Positions 42,955-50,415 of a stretch of 64,000 nucleotides of DNA are shown piece by piece. Position numbers and translations under genes: made by a program. The stretch spans positions 1 through 64,000 of the forward strand of contig JBPBPL010000007.1 of NCBI GenBank assembly GCA_050954285.1, in the 5' to 3' direction. How positions within the stretch are numbered: position 1 is the first letter of the stretch; each line of letters begins with the position of its first letter. Origin of the DNA: Mucilaginibacter_A sp050954285. Its GTDB lineage: Bacteria; Bacteroidota; Bacteroidia; Sphingobacteriales; Sphingobacteriaceae. The notes below the pieces were generated by a model. It was not told the DNA's origin. It ran no database searches and saw nothing but the letters and a program-made list of their open reading frames with translations.

Positions 42955-44046
42955 TTATTTTGTAGGTATCGTAATGTAAAAAGTTGTTCCTTCTTCAAAA
43001 ACAGAAGTAACGTTTATCTCTCCAACTAACTTTGTAACGGCATCTTTAACATTATACAATCCAATTCCGGATCCAACTTCTTCCGCAGTTGCTCTAAAAA
43101 ACATGTTGAAGATATCGCCTAAATGTTTGTCTAAAATACCTATACCATTGTCTTTTATCTGGATGGTTGCTATTCCTTTTTTTACTTGTATATCCAAATC
43201 AACGCGTTTATCAGGATTGTTTTTTTGCTGATATTTAAAAGCATTTGAAAGTAGATTATTTAATATAATTTTAAAAGATACTTCATCTGTTCGAAAAGGC
43301 TCATTCTGTTCTACGTGTGTTGTAAATGTTATATTTTTTACAGTGGTAGTAACTTTAAAATTCTCTATCTGATCATTAACAATATCTTCAAGTTTAACTT
43401 CTTTGATTTGTAGCTCGCCTTGCTTCAAACTGTAATAATCATGTATGTTTAAAATAAAAGCATCCAGTTTTTTAACTGATTTTTCCATCAGCCGCAACAT
43501 TTCTTTTATCTCTTCGATATCATCAATATATTGTGCTACATCTGTTGCACCTAAAATGCTCAATAATGGACCACGAATATCATGTGTAACACTATAAGCA
43601 AATTTTTCTAACTCATTATAAGCTTTTTGTAATTCAACGTTTTTAACCGATAGCATTGAATTGACAGTATAAAATTTATTAGCCTGATCAATGCTGGACA
43701 CAATTTCCTCTGTAGCCCATGGCTTTTTTACATATCTGAAAATATTACCTCTATTAATAGATTCGATAACAGACTCAATATCAGTATATCCTGTTAACAA
43801 AATACGGATCGGAAGAGGATAAATGTTTCTAATTTCTTCAAAAAATTCCACACCTGTTTGATCTGGCATACGCTGATCACAGAAAATGATGCGAATATCT
43901 TTGTGCTTCTCTAATTGTTGATGCGCTTCTTCACTGTTATTTGCAATTAGAACGTTATAATCTACTCTAAAAGATGCTTTGAAACCAACAAGATTGTTAA
44001 TCTCATCGTCTAAATATAGAATCTTAATTTTATCCCTGCTGCTCAC
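42955..44046 (-). CDS. Receiver-histidine kinase hybrid
   Basis: The 363-residue soluble protein has an N-terminal receiver (residues ~7-125) with acidic pair D13/D14, phospho-acceptor D57 in IIFCDQRMPDQTG, and Lys in RYVKKPW. After a coiled coil come HisKA (AYSVTHDIRGPLLSILG, His about 157) and HATPase_c (NNLLSNAFKYQQ, IKDNGIGI, GSGIGLYNVKDAV). Its start overlaps the DISM kinase gene by 17 bp, so the two are translationally coupled and probably form one phospho-relay. Confidence 0.9.
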   Translation of the reverse strand: MSSRDKIKILYLDDEINNLVGFKASFRVDYNVLIANNSEEAHQQLEKHKDIRIIFCDQRMPDQTGVEFFEEIRNIYPLPIRILLTGYTDIESVIESINRGNIFRYVKKPWATEEIVSSIDQANKFYTVNSMLSVKNVELQKAYNELEKFAYSVTHDIRGPLLSILGATDVAQYIDDIEEIKEMLRLMEKSVKKLDAFILNIHDYYSLKQGELQIKEVKLEDIVNDQIENFKVTTTVKNITFTTHVEQNEPFRTDEVSFKIILNNLLSNAFKYQQKNNPDKRVDLDIQVKKGIATIQIKDNGIGILDKHLGDIFNMFFRATAEEVGSGIGLYNVKDAVTKLVGEINVTSVFEEGTTFYITIPTK

Positions 44047-46210
44047 TTTGATATTCTGCTATTGGTTCTTCAAACACCAAATTTAGTTGTATTATAAATT
44101 CAGTACCCACTCCTTCTGTAGAGTTTAAATAAATTTCAGCATTGTGCTTTTTGATGGTGTTATAAACGATAGACATGCCTAAGCCAGTACCAACACCAAC
44201 ATTTTTTGTTGTAAAAAATGGTTCGAATATTTTCTTTTTAGTAGCCTCACTCATCCCTGTACCATTGTCTTCTATTGTAATTGTTAGATGCTGGTCATCA
44301 TTTGTAGTTGTAATTTTTAAAATACCACCAGGCTGGTTATTAAACTTTTCCTGAATTGCAAAAACTGCGTTGGAAATGATATTTAAAAATACCTGATTTA
44401 ATTTTCCTGGATAACATTCAATTGTTGGAATATTTCCCAAACTTTTGATAACTTGGATTTTATTGCCAATTAAATTGTTTGCAATAATTAAAGTTGAATT
44501 TAAGCCTTCGTTGATGTCAGCTTTTTTCAAATCATCTTCATCCAGACGGGAAAATATTTTTAATCCTTTTACAATATCAGCCGTCCGGGTTGCACCTTCA
44601 TGAATGCCATTTAGCAAATGTCCAATTTCCATCTTTAAATAATCCAAGTCAATTTCTTCCTTGTAATCGTCTATCTGCTGTTGTTTCTCTTCGATGGTAG
44701 CATCAGACAAACCTACAGATTCGATATTAGTAATTGCATCAACCAATATATCCACATCACGCCTTAGCGGTGCTACATTTGAGGTAACAAAATTGATAGG
44801 ATTGTTGATCTCATGTGCAATGCCAGCAGTCAGTTGCCCTAAAGAAGCCATTTTTTCTGCTTCCACCAGTTGCATTTGTGCTTCCTTCAAGTCAGTTAAT
44901 GTTTTGTTTAGGTTCTTATTAGTAATTAAAAGTTCATTTGTTCGTTCTTTTACATTACGTTCTAAAGTTACATTTTGTTCGCTAATTATTCTTCTATTTT
45001 CTTCTGATGTAAATAAGGCTTGTGCTTGAGATTGTTCTTTTTCTTTTTTGTAGATGTTTATTTTATCTGCCAAAGCAAAAGAGAGTAATATAGCTTCAAA
45101 AGCTGAACCAATTAAAAGAGCAGAACTAGTAATATTGTTATAAGGGAATAGAATGTCAAAGTCTTTTAGCACATATATAATTACACAAAAGATAAAGCCG
45201 GACCAGGAAATAAGAAAAAATTTAGCAGGTCTATACCCTTTTAATAAAATAATTACTGCCATGAATAATACATATATAGCACTTATCATAGCTGATATAA
45301 GCATTATTATATAGCTAGCATTGTAGTATTTTAAAAATGCTAATATTATTGAAATGCTATAAATAAGCCAAAATACATAAGATATTTTATGTAAAATAGG
45401 TGTAAATCTTTTTGATAGAAGAAAAATTTTCGAAAATTCAATTGCTGCTATACCTATAAGATCTGCACTAACATAAATTAAGTTATCTGCAAACTCGGGA
45501 TCATATGGAAGTACAAATCGAAAAAAATAGCCTTGCATTGATGCTTGGCTAATTAAAACTATAGCTAAATACGTTACATAATATAGATAACTTTTATCAT
45601 TTACAGTATAATAAATGAATAAGTTATATAATAGCATTACAAGTATTATACCTATGTATACTCCAAAATAAAAATCGTTTATAAATGCTCTCTCAATTAT
45701 TTGTTCTATTGTTCCTAAATAAATAGGTACAACTAGTTGTTTTCCAGATTTTAAGTGTAAATAGACAGTGCTATTTTTACCTTGAGAAATATCTATAGGA
45801 TATATGAAAGTATGATGAGCTACAAGTCTATTATAAAAAGGTCTTCTATGTCCGCTAAAATTAACTTTAATAATTTTATTATTGTTAATTTGATAGTAGT
45901 CTACAAAGTCAATTATTGATTGAGTAATTTGAATACCTAATGTTTCTTTAGATGTGTTATTTTTAATTTTAAATCTTATCCAATATGAATATGGCGTTGT
46001 TCCTAAATTAGGAAAGCTACTTTTTGACTTTGTATATAATAAAGATTGTTTCGCTTTACTAAGATCAATATCAGAATTACTATCAATTAATATTTCTATA
46101 TTATTACCAATTACCTTTAAGTTACCATTAAAATTAATTGGTGATTGTGCAAAAATTAATTTTTGCACAAGTGTAAAAAGCATAGTTAAGATAAAACTTC
46201 TTCCAATCAT
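44030..46210 (-). CDS. 7TM-DISM sensor histidine kinase
   Basis: The 726-residue product has a signal peptide, a periplasmic 7TMR-DISMED2-like domain (~25-155, with TPYSYWIRFKIKNNTSKETLGIQI) and seven membrane helices (~180-380, 7TMR-DISM). A coiled coil (~390-450) leads to HisKA (LTAGIAHEINNPINFVTSNVAP, His near 466) and HATPase_c (NIISNAVFAI, IEDNGTGMSEATKK, GTGLGMSIVYN). The DISM class is thought to bind carbohydrates or other small ligands outside the cell. The N-terminal half is much more A+T-rich than the kinase part. A 26-bp palindrome lies in the signal-peptide region. Confidence 0.9.
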   Translation of the reverse strand: MIGRSFILTMLFTLVQKLIFAQSPINFNGNLKVIGNNIEILIDSNSDIDLSKAKQSLLYTKSKSSFPNLGTTPYSYWIRFKIKNNTSKETLGIQITQSIIDFVDYYQINNNKIIKVNFSGHRRPFYNRLVAHHTFIYPIDISQGKNSTVYLHLKSGKQLVVPIYLGTIEQIIERAFINDFYFGVYIGIILVMLLYNLFIYYTVNDKSYLYYVTYLAIVLISQASMQGYFFRFVLPYDPEFADNLIYVSADLIGIAAIEFSKIFLLSKRFTPILHKISYVFWLIYSISIILAFLKYYNASYIIMLISAMISAIYVLFMAVIILLKGYRPAKFFLISWSGFIFCVIIYVLKDFDILFPYNNITSSALLIGSAFEAILLSFALADKINIYKKEKEQSQAQALFTSEENRRIISEQNVTLERNVKERTNELLITNKNLNKTLTDLKEAQMQLVEAEKMASLGQLTAGIAHEINNPINFVTSNVAPLRRDVDILVDAITNIESVGLSDATIEEKQQQIDDYKEEIDLDYLKMEIGHLLNGIHEGATRTADIVKGLKIFSRLDEDDLKKADINEGLNSTLIIANNLIGNKIQVIKSLGNIPTIECYPGKLNQVFLNIISNAVFAIQEKFNNQPGGILKITTTNDDQHLTITIEDNGTGMSEATKKKIFEPFFTTKNVGVGTGLGMSIVYNTIKKHNAEIYLNSTEGVGTEFIIQLNLVFEEPIAEYQSEQQG
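46145..46170. repeat. Perfect 26-bp palindrome within the DISM kinase 5' coding region
   Basis: TTGTGCAAAAATT followed at once by its reverse complement AATTTTTGCACAA. It lies ~40-65 nt after the start codon and encodes QKLIFAQ. It could be an operator or an mRNA hairpin, or chance in AT-rich DNA. Confidence 0.6.
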
Positions 46211-46455
46211 ACTACTTTATACTGAATATTATTAACTTATGCTATCATAGCTGATAAACATTATCAATAATATAATGTATTATTACGTTACTAAATATAA
46301 TTAGTTGTCTAATAATTAAAAGTCTGTTAAATTTTATTCACATTTTTCCTTTCCTTCTTTTAGGTCTGTAAGTTTAATATTTTCTACAAACTTGTATTTT
46401 ACAAACAAATTTATCACCATAAAAACAAAATTTTTAATGGAAATTTAAATAGGCT
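46211..46455. other. AT-rich intergenic region between the DISM kinase and the E1/nitroreductase gene
   Basis: 245 bp, very A+T-rich. No gene, repeat core or clear TAnnTTTG/TTTG pair is seen. It could hold a separate promoter for the kinase group. Confidence 0.5.
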
Positions 46456-48771
46456 TTATAATTTAGAAAAAATATCCTTTTTATCTTTTCTAAAAGATTT
46501 AATACCCATGTCTTCAGATACAGAGACTTTCATAATAAATACTTCATTTTGTGGTTTATTTTTTGTAGAATTTATAGAAAATATACTGAGAAACTTAGTT
46601 CTTAATTGCTCTAATTCATCCGATGCAGATTTAGTTAAGCCTTCTCCTTTGCCATTTGTTAATCTATTAAAAAAAAATGCAGGAGAGAGCATTGGATGAA
46701 TAGAAATGTTCATTTGGTTTGTAGCTATCCAAATTTTTTGTATAGATCTTCCGGCATTAACTAAATTTTCAAGGTTGAATTCGGATATTGTAAAAACTAT
46801 TATAGCAGATGCAGTTTTTACTGATTTAAGCGAAAGTTTTTTAAAAGCATTGCCTTGATTCCAAATAGATAATAATTCTACAGCTTTCCAATCTTTTGCT
46901 ATTTTAAAACCAGCAAAATCACTTTGAGTAATATCTACCGCTTTTAATTCAATACCATCTCTTTTAGCTTTCGCCTCATCATTAGTCCATCTTATTTCAT
47001 GGTAAAATTCTTCATGTCCTAATTCGTTAAGCAATCTCATCTTGTCGCATTCACCAATTATATCTGCTAGTTCATTAAGTTTTTTTTCATCTTCAATATA
47101 AAATAAATTTATACCTTCATCATTTGCAATATTTTTTTTTATAGTATTGAAAAAGTTTGAATCTAATATTTGTCTACTTTCAATTTTTCTATTTGTATTT
47201 CTTTTAAATATAAATTCAGCTGATTTTATTACATCTTGATTTATTACATCTTCTATTTTATTAAAATATATAGATGCAATTAGTTTAGGCTCTTCTTTAA
47301 TAGGAAATAACGTAATATTGTCCTCTAAGTTCATGGCTGTAGATTGTAAATGTACATTTTCTAATGCTGTTCCTAAAGACATGTGTGCACCCATTTCAAA
47401 ATAATCTCCCCATGACCATGATTTATGTTTATCGTGAAATAAAAATAAAATGCCTCTACTGAAAACCCATTTCCAAGGTTGATTGTTGCCTGCTGATGGA
47501 GCAGCTATAGCAGCGTCAATAATCTTTTCTACTTGTAATTCTTCTGGTGAATATCTGTTGGAAGCAAATGATTTAAAATAAAGTGCAATGATTTTTTTTG
47601 TATCTTCATGATTAAGAGGTAAATAAGGATTTTTAGGAAGGGCTTTTTTTTGTAATTCAATATTTTTATCTTTTACTATGTCTTCCATATCCAGATAATA
47701 TCTTCCTGAATCATGATATTGATTCAATAAAATTCTTCTACAAACGTCAGTTGTTAATGCCCCACCCAAAACTACAGACGAAGCTAATTGTGGCCACGTA
47801 TTAATGGATTGTTCAACTTCCATCATTGATGCTTTCAACCTGGTAGAAATTGTATCTGCTCCAATCATTTTAAGTATGTAAGGTATTTTTTCTTCGTTAG
47901 ATAATCCTTTAATGTTACTAGGATTAAGGCCATCAGCAAGCCCATGAAGAATAGGTCGATCCGGTTCCAAATCATATCGTTCCACATCTAGCATTCCTCT
48001 GTCATTTGTATCCATGATAACGGGAATATTTAATTCTTTAGCTTTAAAACGACTTTCTATCTTAATATCTAATCCATCGCATACTTCAACAAACAAGTCT
48101 AATTTTCCATCTTTTAAAAAAAAATCATCCATATTATCAGTGTGTAACCCATCACTAAATATTTTAATATTAAAAAACGGGTCTATTTCCAATATTTCTC
48201 TTGCTGCTATTATTGTCTTATTTAATCCAAGATTATATGAACTTGTTCTAATTCTATTCATGTTACTTAATTCAACAGTGTCAAAATCAGCTATTCTAAG
48301 TTCTCCACAGGTACGTTCCATTGCCATTGTTAAAGCTATAGATTGACCAACAGATAATCCAACAATGCCGATTTTTTTTGTTTTAAGTATATCCTGTTCT
48401 GTTTTAGTTATTTTATACTGATTTCTATTTGTTCTAACATTGATAAATTCAATCTCATCCAATACATGTATTAACTTCCGTACCCAAGGATAATAAACCC
48501 ATACGCCATATTCATGTATTCTACTACCATTTATATGTTCTTCTATTAATTTTTTATATTCGTCAGTAGTGATTTTTTTAGAAGGATTGTTAATTTTAAT
48601 AAGTTCTTGTAACTGTCCATATATTTCGTCATGTATAAAAGAAACTTTATCTTCTTCAATTAAAGTTTTATATGTTTGCTTATCACTTTTTTCATTTAAT
48701 CTTAAAATTACAGGTAAATAAATTTGTTGTAATTCTTTAGACTGGGCTAGTAAAGATTCTATAGTTTTCAT
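46456..48771 (-). CDS. E1-like (ThiF/MoeB) adenylyltransferase fused to a nitroreductase (Rv1355c family)
   Basis: The 771-residue product has an N-terminal ~115-residue region, then a ThiF/E1 Rossmann domain (~130-330): IGIVGLSVGQSIALTMA (nucleotide binding), ADFDTVELSNMNRIR (E1 signature) and NIPVIMDTNDRGMLDVE. I see no CxxC zinc pairs. From ~400 a flavin nitroreductase domain follows (IDAAIAAPSAGNNQPWKWVFSRG). This architecture matches the Rv1355c (MoeY) family. E1-like domains adenylate carboxylates and nitroreductase domains use FMN for redox or dehydrogenation, so a role in making a small molecule is plausible but unproven. The gene is clearly A+T-richer than the window average. Confidence 0.85.
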   Translation of the reverse strand: MKTIESLLAQSKELQQIYLPVILRLNEKSDKQTYKTLIEEDKVSFIHDEIYGQLQELIKINNPSKKITTDEYKKLIEEHINGSRIHEYGVWVYYPWVRKLIHVLDEIEFINVRTNRNQYKITKTEQDILKTKKIGIVGLSVGQSIALTMAMERTCGELRIADFDTVELSNMNRIRTSSYNLGLNKTIIAAREILEIDPFFNIKIFSDGLHTDNMDDFFLKDGKLDLFVEVCDGLDIKIESRFKAKELNIPVIMDTNDRGMLDVERYDLEPDRPILHGLADGLNPSNIKGLSNEEKIPYILKMIGADTISTRLKASMMEVEQSINTWPQLASSVVLGGALTTDVCRRILLNQYHDSGRYYLDMEDIVKDKNIELQKKALPKNPYLPLNHEDTKKIIALYFKSFASNRYSPEELQVEKIIDAAIAAPSAGNNQPWKWVFSRGILFLFHDKHKSWSWGDYFEMGAHMSLGTALENVHLQSTAMNLEDNITLFPIKEEPKLIASIYFNKIEDVINQDVIKSAEFIFKRNTNRKIESRQILDSNFFNTIKKNIANDEGINLFYIEDEKKLNELADIIGECDKMRLLNELGHEEFYHEIRWTNDEAKAKRDGIELKAVDITQSDFAGFKIAKDWKAVELLSIWNQGNAFKKLSLKSVKTASAIIVFTISEFNLENLVNAGRSIQKIWIATNQMNISIHPMLSPAFFFNRLTNGKGEGLTKSASDELEQLRTKFLSIFSINSTKNKPQNEVFIMKVSVSEDMGIKSFRKDKKDIFSKL

Positions 48772-48826
48772 TGTGATTTGTTTAAAATATCATTAACTTA
48801 TATTGAAATTAAGTAGTGGTTATATC

Positions 48827-49612
48827 TTAATGATTATTCAATTTGTTAGTGTTAAGAATAATTTGATTTATATTCCAGCAATTCAAGTTAGGTATTTCAA
48901 CTTCATAATGTATCTCTATTTTTTTCCTTCTTAATTCCTCAATACGTACAATAGTTAAATTTTCTCTAATTTTAAAAATAGAATATTTGTCTTCCTCATT
49001 TGCCTTGCGTAAAGTAATCACATCTTTTAATACCATAGTTGTAGCAATTAGATCTAGTTTTGGATAGTAAAAAGTTCCATTATTCCCAATACTCATTTCT
49101 AATTCCATACCACAGTTTTTTACAGGATCAATCGTGTAAGGAGCACATAATGCAAAAAGAGATTGTAAACCAATTTGTTGTGATATTGCTACCGCCGCAC
49201 GTATTAAAAAGATTGCTCCAACACCATATCCGGAGATTTCACGTGAATTCCATAATCCGCAAAGTTCACCTGTGCCATTTTGTGCATAATTAAAAATTAG
49301 ATCGAATACCTTAGGGTCTAATAATCCTGTTGCTTGTTCAAGTGGTAACAGTTCATTCCCTCCTGCTACATGTACACGGGCACCTCCATAAACTTTTTTT
49401 TTATCTATAGACTCAACGATTAGTACAAATGCTGCTGGATTAGTTATCCATTCATTTTTAGAAGATGTGACTTTAGTAATACCTATACTTTTTAGTACAT
49501 GTTCGTGTCCTTCTACAAACGATTTGCAAGTTTCAGGTTCATCAATAGCTCTAAACGCTCTTAGCCTTACGACTGGATTTTCTTTATTTATGCCTTCATC
49601 CATGTGATTCAA
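48827..49612 (-). CDS. GNAT-fold N-acyltransferase-like protein
   Basis: The 261-residue product has weak GNAT / autoinducer-synthase-like character. The central stretch GELCGLWNSREISGYGVGAIFLIRAAVAISQQIGLQSLF (~108-146), followed by DPVKNCGMELEMSIG, has the E-x-x-x-L pattern and glycine-rich acyl-donor loop of N-acyl amino acid or acyl-homoserine lactone synthase folds. The family is not certain. It lies 55 bp upstream of the E1/nitroreductase gene on the same strand. The codon use is A+T-rich, like its neighbour. Confidence 0.65.
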   Translation of the reverse strand: MNHMDEGINKENPVVRLRAFRAIDEPETCKSFVEGHEHVLKSIGITKVTSSKNEWITNPAAFVLIVESIDKKKVYGGARVHVAGGNELLPLEQATGLLDPKVFDLIFNYAQNGTGELCGLWNSREISGYGVGAIFLIRAAVAISQQIGLQSLFALCAPYTIDPVKNCGMELEMSIGNNGTFYYPKLDLIATTMVLKDVITLRKANEEDKYSIFKIRENLTIVRIEELRRKKIEIHYEVEIPNLNCWNINQIILNTNKLNNH

Positions 49613-49792
49613 TATAATTAATATAATGTTGGTTACTCCCTATAAAATGAGCTTTTATATTAATTGGAAACTTATACGTTACAGTTTATGAAAAATCCTA
49701 AAACAAATAGAATTTGTTTTAATAGCAGAAATTGACCTTTTCAATTCTATTTTCTACATTTAACTTCTTACAAGGTATCAATCTTTTTAATC
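49613..49792. other. Divergent intergenic region of the signalling cassette
   Basis: 180 bp, AT-rich, between the leftward GNAT-like gene and the rightward regulator gene. It should hold two promoters. No convincing TTTG/TAnnTTTG pair and no repeat core are visible. Confidence 0.5.
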
Positions 49793-50257
49793 ATGCAAGA
49801 AAAAAAAATTAATATTCTTTTCATCGATGACGAGGAAAACAATCTGATCTCTTTTAATGCCGTATTCCGGTTAAAGTACCACGTGGTAACTGCCATTAAT
49901 GCAGTAGATGCCATGCAATTTTTAGACACAGAACCGATTGAAATTATCATCACTGACCAGCGAATGCCAAACATGACAGGAAGCGAATTTTTGGAAAAAG
50001 TGCTGGAAAAACATCCGGAACCGATGCGCATTTTACTAACAGGTTATTCCGATATAAGTGCTGTTGTTGAGGCAGTTAACAAAGGAAAAGTTTTTCATTA
50101 TTTAACCAAACCCTGGAATGAAGAGGAGCTGAATGCTACTATTTTGAATGCGTATGCTAAGTATGAAGAAAATCAAAATGTTAAAGAAATGAACGATAAA
50201 TTAGCTGTTTCAAATGGCCAGTTGGAATTCCTGCTCCGGCAAAAATTATTGTCTTGA
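49793..50257 (+). CDS. Response regulator (receiver domain, DQRMP type)
   Basis: The 154-residue product is a receiver (~5-125) with D12/D13, phospho-acceptor D55 in IIITDQRMPNMTG, and ILLTGYSDI plus YLTKPW. The last ~30 residues form a short helix (YEENQNVKEMNDKLAV). It closely resembles the receiver domain of the hybrid kinase at 42955-44046 (shared DQRMP, RILLTGY, KPW). It is divergent from the GNAT-like gene and lies at the right end of the cassette. Confidence 0.9.
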   Translation: MQEKKINILFIDDEENNLISFNAVFRLKYHVVTAINAVDAMQFLDTEPIEIIITDQRMPNMTGSEFLEKVLEKHPEPMRILLTGYSDISAVVEAVNKGKVFHYLTKPWNEEELNATILNAYAKYEENQNVKEMNDKLAVSNGQLEFLLRQKLLS

Positions 50258-50380
50258 GATGCTATTTTGTTTCAGGAAATAGTTAATCGATAATTAATAA
50301 TATTTCTTAATTATTTACTATAATTTTATTCGTTAAAATTGTATCAACCTATTTACTTGTAGAATTCCATTTCGTCGTCT

Positions 50381-50388
50381 TAATTTTG
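50381..50388 (+). promoter_or_regulatory. -7 box of the DPP-IV gene
   Basis: TAATTTTG matches TAnnTTTG and lies 27 nt before the ATG at 50416. No perfect TTTG is at the right distance upstream. Confidence 0.4.
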
Positions 50389-50415
50389 AATAATTAAATC
50401 TTTAGTAGTTCTTTT

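Noticed and set aside
46456..48771. Bacterial ubiquitin-like (CBASS/Bil-type) antiphage operon because of the E1-like domain
   Set aside because: No ubiquitin-like, E2-like, JAB or CD-NTase gene is adjacent; the fusion is with nitroreductase and the neighbours are signalling proteins.
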